From: Chloroflexota bacterium
GTDB taxonomy: Bacteria > Chloroflexota > Anaerolineae > Anaerolineales > Villigracilaceae
Length of the DNA stretch: 64,000 nucleotides
Assembly: GCA_016195815.1 (NCBI GenBank)
Contig: JACPYX010000023.1
Span: 1 to 64,000 of the forward strand
Direction: 5' to 3'
Part shown: positions 18,084-29,418 of the stretch, piece after piece
How positions within the stretch are numbered: the stretch's first letter is position 1
Layout: each line of letters opens with the position of its first letter
Program-made: the position numbers and the translations under genes
Notes under the pieces: model-generated
Told to the model about the DNA's origin: nothing
The model's input: only the letters and a program-made list of their open reading frames with translations
Database searches by the model: none

Positions 18084-19226
18084 CTAACGCTTTTTGGCCG
18101 TCTCGACCTGAACTTCGCGCGGTTCCAACATTCCCCAGCGGCCTGCGCCCATGTAGAGAATATCCAGGATCAGATCGTTGTAGCCAATATCTTCGGCTTT
18201 GGCTTGCAGACAGAGATCGCTATAGTCGGGAGTCAAGCCGGGCAGGGTATTGATTTCAATCAAGCGTGGATTGCCTTCTGCATCCAGGCGAATGTCTGTG
18301 CGTGAAATGTCCAAAGCGCCGAGTAGAACGTGAGCGCGCCATGCAAGATAGTGAAGTTTCTTGCCGAGTTCGGGCTCGACTTCTGCCGGGCAAAAGTAGC
18401 CAGGCGCGCCATCCTCGCCCACGGCCTTCGATTTCGATGCGTTGCTATAGACACCGGGTGTCACGGAGCGGCTGCTGTCCAATTCCAAAATGGGGAAGCG
18501 ATGAAAGCCATCCTTCTCGTACCATTCTGGATGGCGGCTGTATAGTTTTATATCAGCTCGCCCCATGATACCGACCGTAAACTCACGCCCCGGCAGGAAG
18601 GTCTCAACCAGGGCTGGCTGTTGATAGGTGTTGATCACCCAGCAAACCCGTTCGCGTAGTTCCTTTTCGGTTTTGACAATGGCGTTTAGATCCACGCCCA
18701 TGCCAGTTCCTTCTCGGGCAGGTTTAACGAAGAGTGGAAACTTAAGCTCGGGGCGAAGCGCCTCGTCCCCGATGTAAAACTCCTGAAACGGCGCGACCGG
18801 CAAACGTCTATCGCGCCAGATGCGTTTGGTCAGAGTTTTGTCGAGCGAAATTGCATTGGTTAATACGCGTGAACCGGTGTACGGAATCTGCATCATTTCC
18901 AATAAGGCAGGGATTTGCGCTTCGCGGGCGTCTCCGCCAAGCCCTTCGGCGATATTGAAACAAATATCAGGTTTGTTTTCTCGGAGGGTAAACGGGAGAG
19001 TATCGTCGGCCATGAGAAAAATCGATTCGTGACCGTCGGTTTCGATTGCGGAACGAATATGGTTGATCGTCTCTATGTGGTCGAAATCAGCGAATGCATC
19101 TGGCGGCACGCCTTCAGGTTTGGGCTGGCGTTCATCTTTGATGTTGGCCAATACTGCCACTTTCCAAAAACGTTTCATGCGACGACTGGGAGGCTGGTCG
19201 TTGTCCGGCTCCTTGACAGTGTTCAT
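18084..19226 (-). CDS. D-alanine--D-alanine ligase-like ATP-grasp protein
   Basis: 380 residues. The central and C-terminal regions are an ATP-grasp fold: FPLFVKPAREGTGMGV (ATP-binding lid), VETFLPGREFTVGIMG, and the metal and substrate site RTDIRLDAEGNPRLIEINTLPG. The N-terminal domain has the DICFNIAEGLGGDAREAQIP stretch typical of Ddl enzymes. The product would join two D-alanines for peptidoglycan, or ligate another amino acid pair. A long N-terminal extension (MNTVKEPDNDQPPSRRMK) and the overall divergence suggest a Ddl paralogue rather than a certain housekeeping Ddl. AAAGGAGC precedes ATG 19226. Confidence 0.85.
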   Translation of the reverse strand: MNTVKEPDNDQPPSRRMKRFWKVAVLANIKDERQPKPEGVPPDAFADFDHIETINHIRSAIETDGHESIFLMADDTLPFTLRENKPDICFNIAEGLGGDAREAQIPALLEMMQIPYTGSRVLTNAISLDKTLTKRIWRDRRLPVAPFQEFYIGDEALRPELKFPLFVKPAREGTGMGVDLNAIVKTEKELRERVCWVINTYQQPALVETFLPGREFTVGIMGRADIKLYSRHPEWYEKDGFHRFPILELDSSRSVTPGVYSNASKSKAVGEDGAPGYFCPAEVEPELGKKLHYLAWRAHVLLGALDISRTDIRLDAEGNPRLIEINTLPGLTPDYSDLCLQAKAEDIGYNDLILDILYMGAGRWGMLEPREVQVETAKKR

Positions 19227-19258
19227 CGTTGCTCCTTTGAATGAAAATTCAAGAGTTT

Positions 19259-19286
19259 AGTATATAACAATACTCTAAGATTTCAA
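19259..19286 (-). promoter_or_regulatory. Promoter of the ddl-like gene
   Basis: Minus-strand TTGAAA (19286-19281) and TATACT (19264-19259) are 16 bases apart, placing the start of transcription near 19252, about 26 bases before the ATG. Confidence 0.7.
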
Positions 19287-19374
19287 GAGGTAGGTTAGGC
19301 TTTTCTTATGTGAGCATCCACTATGAGGAAAATAAGTTTCCGCGACCATTAAATGAGCCGATGATATTTGTAAC

Positions 19375-19403
19375 TAGACAAGTGTAGTGCTTTCAGGTAT
19401 CAT
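19375..19403 (+). promoter_or_regulatory. Candidate promoter of the F-ATPase operon
   Basis: TAGACA (19375-19380) and TATCAT (19398-19403) at 17-base spacing are the best sigma70-like pair in the spacer. The implied leader is about 130 bases and contains a stable hairpin. Confidence 0.45.
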
Positions 19404-19432
19404 TGCGGCGATTGTAACCATTTACACATACG

Positions 19433-19455
19433 CCCGGATAAGACCCTTATCCGGG
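19433..19455 (+). promoter_or_regulatory. Leader hairpin upstream of atpA
   Basis: A ten-base perfect stem CCCGGATAAG / CTTATCCGGG with a three-base loop lies in the leader about 84 bases before the atpA start, followed by TTCTT. It could be an mRNA-stabilising structure or a weak attenuator. Confidence 0.5.
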
Positions 19456-19538
19456 TTCTTGTACGTAATTGAAACTACGTTGTTGCGAGGAGCGTTTTAC
19501 GCGACGAAGCAATGACAAATCCCGTGGAGGCGAAAGAA

Positions 19539-21203
19539 ATGACGGATTTGATCAAGCAAATCACTAGCGATTTGCAAAAACAGATTGAGGGATTTACACC
19601 TGAAATCGGCATCAGCGACATCGGTATCGTGTTGGAAGCCGGGGACGGTATTGCGCGCGTGCAGGGGTTGGCAAATGTGCAGGCGCAGGAATTGGTTCAA
19701 TTTTCTAATGGCGTGATTGGAACAGCCTTCAACCTGGAAAAAGACAGTGTCGGCGTGATTATCATGGGCGATTATGCCGGAATTATCGAAGGCATGACCG
19801 TTCGCGCGACTGGACGTATTGCTTCAGTGCCAGTGGGGGACGCCTTGATCGGCCGCGTGGTCAACGCGCTAGGCGAGCCGGTTGATGGCAAAGGTCCGAT
19901 CGCGACAACCGGTTTTCGCCCGATTGAACGCATTGCGCCGGGCGTGGTCCAGCGCCAGGATGTGGATACCCCGGTCCAGACTGGCATCAAGTCCATTGAC
20001 GCCATGATCCCGGTTGGACGCGGCCAGCGTGAACTCATCATCGGCGACCGCCAAACCGGCAAGACCGCCATCGCAATTGATACGATTATCAATCAAAAAG
20101 GCAAAGACCTGGTTTGCATCTATGTGGCGATTGGTCAGAAGAAAGCTGCAGTCGCCCGCACGGTTGGCATTCTCGAACGCGCCGGCGCAATGGACAATAC
20201 CATCATCGTTGTGGCGGCTGCGGACGAATCAGCCGCTCTTCAATATATTGCTCCTTACTCCGGTTGTGCTATTGGCGAAGAGTTCATGGAAACCGGACGT
20301 GACGCGCTTGTCATTTACGATGACCTCTCCAAACACGCCTGGGCATATCGCCAGGTTTCTTTGCTTTTGCGCCGCCCGCCCGGACGCGAAGCGTATCCCG
20401 GCGATGTGTTCTATCTTCACTCCCGCCTGCTCGAGCGCGCCGCGCGACTCGCGAACAAATACGTTATTGTGAAGAAAGATTATCAGGACGCGTTTGCATC
20501 CGAGTCCGATGGCGTGGACAACAAAGTCTATGCCGGGCCTATTTCCAAAGACCAGGCTGAAGAAGCCCGCAAAGAAATGAAAGATGCTGACAATTACAAG
20601 ATTGTCAAAGTCAAAAACACGGGCGGTTCGCTCACTGCGCTGCCTATCATCGAGACTTTGCTTGGCGATGTTTCTGCATATATTCCCACAAATGTTATTT
20701 CGATTACCGACGGCCAGATCTATCTTGAGTCGAACCTCTTCAATGCAGGCATTCGCCCGGCGGTGAACGTGGGCATCTCGGTCTCCCGCGTGGGCGGCGA
20801 TGCGCAGACCAAAGCCATGAAGCAGGTGGCCGGACGTTTGCGCCTCGACATGGCCGCTTATCGCGAGTTGGCCGCCTTTGCTTTGATGGCATCTGATCTC
20901 GATAAAGCCACCCAATCCCAATTGAGCCGCGGCCAGCGTATGCAGGAAATCCTCAAACAACCGCAATATTCTCCTATGTCCCTTCCTGATCAAGTCATTG
21001 CGATGTATGCCGGCACGAATGGGTATGCCGATCTGGTCCCCGTTGAGAAGATGGCGCAATGGCAGAACGACATGTTGCGCTATATGGAAGCCTCCCATCC
21101 TGAAATTGCCAAAGATATCGTCGAAAAGAAAATGATCACGGACGATAACCGTGCAAAACTTACAAAAGCGTTGGACGCCTTCCGCACTGGCTGGCAGGTA
21201 TAA
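19539..21203 (+). CDS. atpA: F1 ATP synthase subunit alpha
   Basis: 554 residues from ATG 19539, preferred over ATG 19512 because GGAGG (19526-19530) fits it. The beta-barrel (about 24-95) is followed by the nucleotide domain with P-loop GDRQTGKT (169-176). Regulatory sequences such as [20 protein letters not shown] and the arginine-finger region [13 protein letters not shown] are present. A tail of about 50 residues beyond the usual end ([16 protein letters not shown]) makes it slightly longer than E. coli AtpA. First gene of alpha-gamma-beta-epsilon; delta, a, b and c genes are not upstream. Confidence 0.97.
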   Translation: MTDLIKQITSDLQKQIEGFTPEIGISDIGIVLEAGDGIARVQGLANVQAQELVQFSNGVIGTAFNLEKDSVGVIIMGDYAGIIEGMTVRATGRIASVPVGDALIGRVVNALGEPVDGKGPIATTGFRPIERIAPGVVQRQDVDTPVQTGIKSIDAMIPVGRGQRELIIGDRQTGKTAIAIDTIINQKGKDLVCIYVAIGQKKAAVARTVGILERAGAMDNTIIVVAAADESAALQYIAPYSGCAIGEEFMETGRDALVIYDDLSKHAWAYRQVSLLLRRPPGREAYPGDVFYLHSRLLERAARLANKYVIVKKDYQDAFASESDGVDNKVYAGPISKDQAEEARKEMKDADNYKIVKVKNTGGSLTALPIIETLLGDVSAYIPTNVISITDGQIYLESNLFNAGIRPAVNVGISVSRVGGDAQTKAMKQVAGRLRLDMAAYRELAAFALMASDLDKATQSQLSRGQRMQEILKQPQYSPMSLPDQVIAMYAGTNGYADLVPVEKMAQWQNDMLRYMEASHPEIAKDIVEKKMITDDNRAKLTKALDAFRTGWQV

Positions 21204-21206
21204 CCT

Positions 21207-23514
<2,308 letters not shown>

Positions 23515-23530
23515 CGATTTAGGAATAAAG

Positions 23531-23968
23531 ATGCCGATCCGTTGTGAAATTGTTTCTCAAGACCGAACTGTCTTTCAGGGCGATGTAGATATCGTTGTCC
23601 TGCCGGGCGCGGGAGGCGAGATGGGTATTTTGCCGCACCATGCCCCGGTATTGACCACGCTTAAATATGGCGTAGTCAAAGTTCGCCGCGGCGGGAAAGA
23701 GGATGTTTTTGCAGTAGCAGGCGGCGTGGCCGAAGTCCAGCCCGAGATCGTGACTATTCTGGCGGACGCGGCTGAGAACGTCGAGGAAATTGACACAGCT
23801 CGCGCCGAAACCGCAAAACGACATGCCGAGGAACTATTGGCAAAAGGAATTCCCGCTGATACATCTGACAAATACCTGGCTATTGAAGCGGCCTTGCGGC
23901 GCTCCAACCTGCGCCTTGATGCTGCTCGTCGTTATCGCAAAGGCAACACCCATTACACAGAAAAGTAG
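23531..23968 (+). CDS. atpC: F1 ATP synthase subunit epsilon
   Basis: 145 residues. The N-terminal beta sandwich contains GEMGILPHHAPVLTTLKYG, the family hallmark, followed by a C-terminal helical hairpin (about 90-140, AETAKRHAEELL), the inhibitory element in many F1 enzymes. Lies 16 bases after atpD. Length is at the upper end of the family. Confidence 0.95.
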   Translation: MPIRCEIVSQDRTVFQGDVDIVVLPGAGGEMGILPHHAPVLTTLKYGVVKVRRGGKEDVFAVAGGVAEVQPEIVTILADAAENVEEIDTARAETAKRHAEELLAKGIPADTSDKYLAIEAALRRSNLRLDAARRYRKGNTHYTEK

Positions 23969-23973
23969 ATATA

Positions 23974-24981
23974 GTGGCTGTATTCTCTAAAGATCTCGGC
24001 ATTGACCTGGGCACCGTGTTCACCCGTCTTGCAGACAGCGCGCAAGTGCTTTTGCAGGAACCGACCATTGTTGCCATCGAAGTGGATGAGCAAAAGATGG
24101 TGGCTGTCGGCCAGGAGGCGCGCGACATGGTTGGCCGCGTGCCTGACAGCATCGAAGTGGCGCGCCCGCTCAGAAATGGCGTGATTGCAGATTACGAAAT
24201 CACCGAAACTTTGCTTTCATATTTATTGCAACGTGTGAGTGGGTCTTTGCGAGTCTTCCGCCCGCGGGTAATGATCTCTGTTCCGTATGGCGTGACAAGC
24301 GTCGAGCGCCGCGCAGTGTATGAAGCGGTGATGGAGGCCGGTTCACGCGAAGCGAGTCTAATTCAACAATCTCTGGCGGCTGCTTTGGGTATTGACCTGC
24401 CGATTGGCTCGCCTTCCGGCAACATGGTTATCTGTCTCGGCGGCGGTTGTACGGAGGCCTCGGTTATGGCCATGTATGGTATTGTCTCCGCTGACACGCT
24501 GCGAAAAGGCGGCCTGGATTTGGACGATGCAATCGTCAGTTATGTGCGCCGCAAGTATGGGGTAATCATCGGCCAGGCAACGGCGGAACAGCTCAAGGTC
24601 AAGATTGGAGCCGCTGTTCCTCAAGATACTGAAAACAGTATGGAAGTGCAGGGACAAGATCAAGTCACCGGCCTGCCGCGCCCGGTCACACTGACAACGG
24701 GTGAAATTGTCGAGGCTTTGCAGGAACCGTTGAAGGATATTACGGAGACTTGCCGCCGTGTTCTTGAGAAAACCCCGCCCGAACTTGTAGCAGATATTAT
24801 TGATCGGGGCGTGGCTTTGTGCGGCGGCGGCGCACTTTTGCGTGGAATTGATAAACTGCTGACCAAGTCTCTTGGCATCCCGGCCTATTTGGTGGATAAC
24901 CCGATGACTTGTGTGGTTGAAGGTTCGATCCGCGGTTTGGGAATGATGAATATTTTGCGGCGTAATCTGCCGCAGGTCTAA
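23974..24981 (+). CDS. mreB: MreB/Mbl-like cell-shape actin homologue
   Basis: 335 residues with a GTG start five bases after atpC. The actin-fold nucleotide motifs are visible: GIDLGTVFTR (phosphate 1), the ADYEITETLLSYLL stretch, VICLGGGCTEASVMA (phosphate 2 region, normally DIGGGTTE) and ALCGGGALLRGIDK (adenosine motif). Filaments of MreB organise peptidoglycan synthesis along the membrane. The phosphate-2 region is altered (C-L-G-G-G-C rather than D-I-G-G-G-T), so ATPase activity may differ. It appears co-transcribed with the F1 genes and ends at a strong terminator. Confidence 0.88.
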   Translation: MAVFSKDLGIDLGTVFTRLADSAQVLLQEPTIVAIEVDEQKMVAVGQEARDMVGRVPDSIEVARPLRNGVIADYEITETLLSYLLQRVSGSLRVFRPRVMISVPYGVTSVERRAVYEAVMEAGSREASLIQQSLAAALGIDLPIGSPSGNMVICLGGGCTEASVMAMYGIVSADTLRKGGLDLDDAIVSYVRRKYGVIIGQATAEQLKVKIGAAVPQDTENSMEVQGQDQVTGLPRPVTLTTGEIVEALQEPLKDITETCRRVLEKTPPELVADIIDRGVALCGGGALLRGIDKLLTKSLGIPAYLVDNPMTCVVEGSIRGLGMMNILRRNLPQV

Positions 24982-24995
24982 AAATTTATGGAATG

Positions 24996-25025
24996 AAAAG
25001 GCGTCCGGTCAAGGGCGCCTTTTTT
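24996..25025 (+). terminator. Terminator after mreB
   Basis: Stem AAAAGGCG / CGCCTTTT with a 12-base loop and a following T-run, 14 bases after the mreB stop. It also faces the convergent rex gene and could act in both directions. Confidence 0.8.
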
Positions 25026-25037
25026 GTTCCTGTTTTT

Positions 25038-25658
25038 TCAATCCAGATAATAAGTCATTCTTTGCAGGTGTGTGGATGGATCGATATATTGAACGCGGAC
25101 GTTATGCGGGACATTGATGCTGGTGGGGGCGTAATTCAGAATGGCTCTGACGCCGGCTTGCACGAGTTTATCGGCAACTGCCTGGGCGGCCGAAGCCGGG
25201 ACCGTCATCATCGCCATTTTTATTTTGGCGGAGCGGATGCGTTCTGTCATTGTTGATGCGTCTTCGATTATGAATCCCCCGATCTTTTGTCCGACTTTTG
25301 CATTGTCAATGTCGAAGACCATTGCCACGCGGAAGCCGCGGTTGCTGAATCCTTGATAGCGGGCCAGCGCGTGCCCCATATCGCCTGCGCCGACGATGAC
25401 TATATCCCACATGCGGTTAACGTTCAGGATTTCACGCAATTTATCGATCAGGAATGAAATCGAATAACCTGTGCCTTGCTTGCCAAATTCACCGAATTGA
25501 GAAATGTCTTTGCGTATCTGTGCTGCTGAAATTCCGACGAGTTCGCCCAATTCCTGTGAAGAAGTGGTCTTCATTCCGTTTTCAGCCATGCGTTGCAACG
25601 CACGTAAATAAACAGGCAGACGGCCAATGATGATATCGGGGATTTTATCTGCATTCAC
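25038..25658 (-). CDS. rex: Redox-sensing transcriptional repressor Rex
   Basis: 206 residues from GTG 25658 (GAGGG six bases upstream); the longer open frame runs into the repeat. The N-terminal winged helix starts KIPDIIIGRLPVYLRALQ and has SSQELGELVGISAAQIRKD as the recognition region. The Rossmann domain follows (IVIVGAGDMGHALARY, about 88-103) and ends in a domain-swapped helix (VQYIDPSTHLQRMTYYL). Rex senses the NADH/NAD+ ratio and represses fermentation and respiration genes when NADH is low. A pseudo-palindrome like its operator lies upstream at 25708-25725, suggesting autoregulation. Confidence 0.95.
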   Translation of the reverse strand: MNADKIPDIIIGRLPVYLRALQRMAENGMKTTSSQELGELVGISAAQIRKDISQFGEFGKQGTGYSISFLIDKLREILNVNRMWDIVIVGAGDMGHALARYQGFSNRGFRVAMVFDIDNAKVGQKIGGFIIEDASTMTERIRSAKIKMAMMTVPASAAQAVADKLVQAGVRAILNYAPTSINVPHNVRVQYIDPSTHLQRMTYYLD

Positions 25659-25707
25659 GGGATGCCCTCGTTTACTGGATTGGTTAAATCTACCATAAAA
25701 TTTGATT

Positions 25708-25725
25708 TTGTACAATTCCACACAA
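25708..25725. promoter_or_regulatory. Putative Rex operator
   Basis: TTGTACAATTCCACACAA is an 18-base imperfect palindrome resembling the Rex consensus TTGTGAA-N4-TTCACAA: the outer TTGT and ACAA arms match, the inner bases deviate. It lies 50 bases upstream of the rex start. Confidence 0.55.
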
Positions 25726-25759
25726 GTTGCGCGCCATGGGTTTCTAAAAATAAGAAAAC

Positions 25760-25822
25760 GAACCGCGAAGAGCGCCAAGATTTCTTTTTTTCTTGGTGTA
25801 CTTCGCGTCCTTCTCGGTGAAA
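25760..25822 (+). repeat. CCGCGAAG palindromic repeat, copy B
   Basis: AACCGCGAAGAGCGCCAAGA, then TTTC and a run of T, CTTGG, CTTCGCGTCC and TTCTCGGTGA. Right-hand terminal arm is slightly decayed. Same block order as copies A and C; the flank TGAGAAAAG...GGAATTC is shared with copy A. Confidence 0.8.
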
Positions 25823-26083
25823 AAAATGAGAAAAGCCGGAATTCACCAGGACTTTGAGAAGACCGTGAAGTTCCGCGTTATGCTTTTCTCAAAGCTCAGG
25901 TGAACGCTATTTTTTTCGCGAGCTTTACCTGCGAGTGCAATGTCGCAGTTCGGTCCTTGCCTTTGAAAAAGCGATGAGTTGATTGTCAGTAAATTGGGTA
26001 AACGGGAAAATTTGAAGTCAGGAAAAAATATTTAAACGATGACAGATTTGGGTTTGAATGGAGGCGGTGAACTTTGTCTGCTT

Positions 26084-26118
26084 AAAAACTCCCCTTCCTC
26101 TTGCAAGAGAAAGGGGAG
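26084..26118 (-). terminator. Terminator of the CHASE2 cyclase gene
   Basis: A perfect long stem CTCCCCTT-CTCTTG / CAAGAG-AAGGGGAG (one mismatch) is followed by TTTTT on the minus strand, six bases after the stop. The GGGGAG/CTCTTG composition resembles the palindrome inside elp3. Confidence 0.8.
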
Positions 26119-26123
26119 TGCGG

Positions 26124-28022
26124 TTATTCTGATTTGTTTTGATCTGGAGTTTGTTGATTCCAGAGTTGGATTCGATCAGATTTGGGGGCGTTTTTGCGGC
26201 CAAGTAATTTGTAGACATTGACGGGCTGCGTTTTGCCCTTGACGGTGACCGAGTCGGCCAGCTCTGTATCGAATTCATCCTTGACCTGCTGGTAGGTGCT
26301 TTCGCTGATGAGGATCGGCCACTGGTAAGTCTTGGTCAAATCTTGCAAGCGCGAGGCCAGATTGGCGTTATCGCCGATGATGGTGTAGTTGATGCGCTGG
26401 GCCGACCCAAGCAGTCCGACAAAGACTTCGCCCGAATTGATGCCGATGCCGATCTCAATGTGATATGGACGGTGTTCCCGCTGCCATTGTTGATGAAGAG
26501 CAACGAGCGCCTTTCGCATTTCGACTGCTGTGCGGACCGCGCGCAGAGCATGGTCCTCGTGGACAACCGGCTCTCCGAAAAAGGCAATAATGGCATCGCC
26601 TTCATATTTGTCAACGGTTCCGCCGAAATTATCTATAACGCGTGTCATGGCCTCAAGATAAGGATTAAGCACTTCCACTACTTCTTCCGGCGACAGTTTC
26701 TCGGAGAGTGTGGTGAAACCGCGAATATCAGAGAATAGGATGCTGATGTCGGCGCGTTTATTGAGCGATGTGATGTCCTGCGTGGCAATGAGTTGATCCA
26801 CCATTTCAGGCGATATGAAGCGGGTGAATAGATTGCGCACGCGGCGCTTCTCCATCTCTTGCGAGACGGCTTGCTCCAGCGTTGGCAGGACCACGCCCAG
26901 GAAAAGCATAAGCTGCGGCCCGACGGTTGGGATGTAGAGTGCTTGTGTGATGAATGAAATGTAGGCTGCAATAGCGTACAAGATTATGCCGCCAGCCATG
27001 ATTCCAATTGTCATAGATGGCCGGTGAATGCGGGAGATCAGACTGGCAAGCAGCGCCATCGCGATGATAATAACCAGCGCCACCCAGGGTTGTGTTGCGC
27101 GCAGGTATCGCCCGCTGACTAATGTGTCTATGGCATTGGCGACGATCTCAACCCCGGCTGTCGGTTTCTGCGCCGAGAAGGGCGTGGGATAAACATCGTG
27201 AAGCGAGAGGGTGGTAGCGCCGATCAGGATGATTTTGTCTTTGAATGCGTTCGGATTTTCTGCAAGGACATCACCTAAAACAACTTTGTAGGCAGAATAG
27301 GTTGGATAGGTCCCGCCCGGGCCTGCGAAGTTGACCAATAGTTGGCCGTTGCGTAAAGGTATCTGTTGATTGTTGAAGGTCAGGCCGGCGGCAGAAGGAG
27401 CGGAAGGTGCCGAGCCGTTCGTAAACAATCTGGCGGCTTCAAAGGCCCAGTTGTAATAGACGGTCTCTCCGTATTGATCATAAGCCTGGATGGAGCGGGT
27501 AATGGCATCTTTATCTTGAATGATCGTGGTAATGCCAATGCCATCGAGGATTTCGCGATATTGCTTCAGGGGTAAATTGAGGGTAGCAGTGCCGTGCTGG
27601 AGAGGGTCACGGGAAATCTGCATGTCGAGCACAGCGGCAGGAGACTCGCTCAAGGCTTTTGCGAGAGTCTCATCCCCTCCCGGATCGCGGCCTTCCTGGA
27701 ACAGAAATACGTCCAAGCCGACCACGCGCGCTCCTCCCTTGTTGACTGCGTCCACGATCTGCGCCAGATAGGCTCTTGGCCAGGGCCACTGGTAGCCCGT
27801 CCAACTAAAAGATGCGTCGTCAATGGCAACGATGACGATATCTCCTGAAACGGGTTCAGGCCCGCGCAGGCGCATCATGGTGTCACGCGCGCCAAGTTCC
27901 AAACCATCGAGCGGTGTGCTGATATTTGGGAAAAGGGTCATGACTTGAAGCGCTAACAAAACGATGGCGACAGCAGCAATTAAAATAAAACGCAAGCGGG
28001 GAGTGGTTCTTTGGCTATTCAT
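26124..28022 (-). CDS. CHASE2 adenylate/guanylate cyclase
   Basis: 632 residues. After an N-terminal membrane helix (about 10-30) comes an extracytoplasmic CHASE2 sensor (about 35-320), three more membrane helices (about 325-390), and a class III cyclase domain (about 430-605). Catalytic residues are present: metal Asp in ILFSDIRGFTTLSE, second Asp in KYEGDAIIAFFGE, substrate Lys in the same motif, and Asn/Arg in NANLASRL. It should make cAMP from ATP in response to an unknown external signal. GGAAGGG precedes ATG 28022. Monocistronic with its own terminator. Confidence 0.92.
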   Translation of the reverse strand: MNSQRTTPRLRFILIAAVAIVLLALQVMTLFPNISTPLDGLELGARDTMMRLRGPEPVSGDIVIVAIDDASFSWTGYQWPWPRAYLAQIVDAVNKGGARVVGLDVFLFQEGRDPGGDETLAKALSESPAAVLDMQISRDPLQHGTATLNLPLKQYREILDGIGITTIIQDKDAITRSIQAYDQYGETVYYNWAFEAARLFTNGSAPSAPSAAGLTFNNQQIPLRNGQLLVNFAGPGGTYPTYSAYKVVLGDVLAENPNAFKDKIILIGATTLSLHDVYPTPFSAQKPTAGVEIVANAIDTLVSGRYLRATQPWVALVIIIAMALLASLISRIHRPSMTIGIMAGGIILYAIAAYISFITQALYIPTVGPQLMLFLGVVLPTLEQAVSQEMEKRRVRNLFTRFISPEMVDQLIATQDITSLNKRADISILFSDIRGFTTLSEKLSPEEVVEVLNPYLEAMTRVIDNFGGTVDKYEGDAIIAFFGEPVVHEDHALRAVRTAVEMRKALVALHQQWQREHRPYHIEIGIGINSGEVFVGLLGSAQRINYTIIGDNANLASRLQDLTKTYQWPILISESTYQQVKDEFDTELADSVTVKGKTQPVNVYKLLGRKNAPKSDRIQLWNQQTPDQNKSE

Positions 28023-28088
28023 AATGCCCTTCCAACAATCTGGATTGTATCAAACTCTGTTGTTATATGTGATGCAGATGGATGCTTT

Positions 28089-28160
28089 TTCACCGCGAAG
28101 GGCGCGAAGTGCGCCAAGAGAAAAAAGAAATCTTTGCGCTCTTCGCGGTTTGTTTCTTGC
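28089..28160 (-). repeat. CCGCGAAG palindromic repeat, copy C
   Basis: Minus-strand copy: AACCGCGAAGAGCGCAAAGA, TTTCTTTTTTCTCTTGGCGC, ACTTCGCGCCCTTCGCGGTG. The terminal inverted repeat ACCGCGAAG/CTTCGCGGT is perfect. It lies between the cyclase start and the SH3 lipoprotein stop. Confidence 0.85.
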
Positions 28161-28194
28161 TTAGAAAAACCTTGATGCTTTCTTTGCCCAAATC

Positions 28195-29340
28195 TTAACG
28201 CATTGTCTCGATGCCCAATGTGTAATTCACATATTCCAATCCGTTGTTCCCGGGTCTGACAAACAGCCGCACCAAATACATTTGCCCGGCGATTACATCC
28301 AAGATTTTTTTCTGGCCGCATAACAAGCCTGCCCAGTTCTGAGATGTCGCGCCATTTTGCCAAAGTTCAACATTTAATGCGCCATTGCCGGCACAGGTCA
28401 GGCTGATCGAAACACTCGCACTATAAGGCGTAAATTGGACCCAGTCTTCCGCGTCGCCGTCGGGCGCAGAAACATTGCTTGAATAAATCAGCGAGCGCGT
28501 TCCAACAGGCGAAAAAATAATGCTCACCGCAGGCGCTTGTTGCGAATCGTTATCCTGCAGGGCAGCCACCAAAGTGGGCGTGATGGTCGGCGGGATTATT
28601 GTCGGTGTGCCGGTGCCGACCACCTGGCCGCCTCCGCCCACAATCGGCAAATTCTCCGCGCCGCTGGATTGCACATAAGCCGCCGTCACCCAGCCTTTTC
28701 CATCGGGCGCATTTGTAAAAGATATTTGCAGCCACATGCCGTTTGCATCTTTTCCGATCAACGTAACGACATCTTTCGGGTTGAGCGTGCCGAGCGTGTC
28801 GAAGTCTGTACCGGGGCCACTGCGGACGTTGACCTGTTGGATGATGACGCCGCTTGGGCCGGATATTGATCCGCTTCCATTTCCGGACGTTGAGGCGGGC
28901 GCGGCGCCAATAACCTTGATCGCGTCCTTGTCTTTGACTTCCACATACTGTGCTGTAACCCAGCCTTTTCCATCCGGCCCTTGCGGGAAAATAATTTGAT
29001 ACCAATTTCCGCCCGGGTCTTTTCCGGTGATTTGGATTTTTGCAAACTGGTCAACGATGGCGAGCGTTGTACCTGCCGTGGATGGTTCAGCGCGCACATT
29101 GACCTTCGAGGATGTTGTCCCTTCGACTGGCGTCAGAGTGGGCAAAGCTGTCGCAGGCTGAGTCGCCTGGGCCGGAGGAGGGGGCGTGGTCGGCGGCAAA
29201 GTAGCCGTGATGATAAAGACCGTCGGCCTGACTGAATCTGGCGCAGTGGCTTTGAATCCGCAAGCGGAGAGGAGCAGGACAAATAAGGAGATGAAGAAAA
29301 TAGTTTTATGCACAGTGCAATTGTAATATCGATGGCGCAT
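28195..29340 (-). CDS. Lipoprotein with two bacterial SH3 domains
   Basis: 381 residues. A lipoprotein signal is clear (KTIFFISLFVLLLSAC, lipobox LSAC at about 24-27). A Pro/Thr-rich linker (about 45-75) is followed by two SH3b repeats, each with a VN-VR start and a GPDGKGWVTA(Q/A)YV or APDGKGWVTAAYV end (about 78-135 and 165-225), then a second Pro/Thr linker and a C-terminal beta-rich domain (about 270-380, possibly PPC-like). SH3b modules commonly bind cell-wall or other surface ligands. The start is uncertain: no good ribosome binding site precedes ATG 29340. Confidence 0.8.
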   Translation of the reverse strand: MRHRYYNCTVHKTIFFISLFVLLLSACGFKATAPDSVRPTVFIITATLPPTTPPPPAQATQPATALPTLTPVEGTTSSKVNVRAEPSTAGTTLAIVDQFAKIQITGKDPGGNWYQIIFPQGPDGKGWVTAQYVEVKDKDAIKVIGAAPASTSGNGSGSISGPSGVIIQQVNVRSGPGTDFDTLGTLNPKDVVTLIGKDANGMWLQISFTNAPDGKGWVTAAYVQSSGAENLPIVGGGGQVVGTGTPTIIPPTITPTLVAALQDNDSQQAPAVSIIFSPVGTRSLIYSSNVSAPDGDAEDWVQFTPYSASVSISLTCAGNGALNVELWQNGATSQNWAGLLCGQKKILDVIAGQMYLVRLFVRPGNNGLEYVNYTLGIETMR

Positions 29341-29418
29341 GAATTGAACGTTGGATACAGTTCAAATGAAACCGGCGGTAAAAGGAGGCAATCGCTTTGC
29401 CAGTGACTGCTTCCCGTT

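Larger units (their letters stand above)
25659..26123. other. Gene-free stretch between rex and the cyclase
   Basis: 465 bases. It holds the rex leader and operator, repeat copy B and its extension, and the cyclase terminator at 26084-26118. The section 25860-26080 shows no gene or recognisable RNA. Confidence 0.6.

Noticed and set aside
28019-28363. 114-codon minus-strand open frame through repeat copy C
   Set aside because: It arises by reading through the CCGCGAAG repeat (NREERKDFFF), a common spurious frame created by such elements, and overlaps the real lipoprotein gene.
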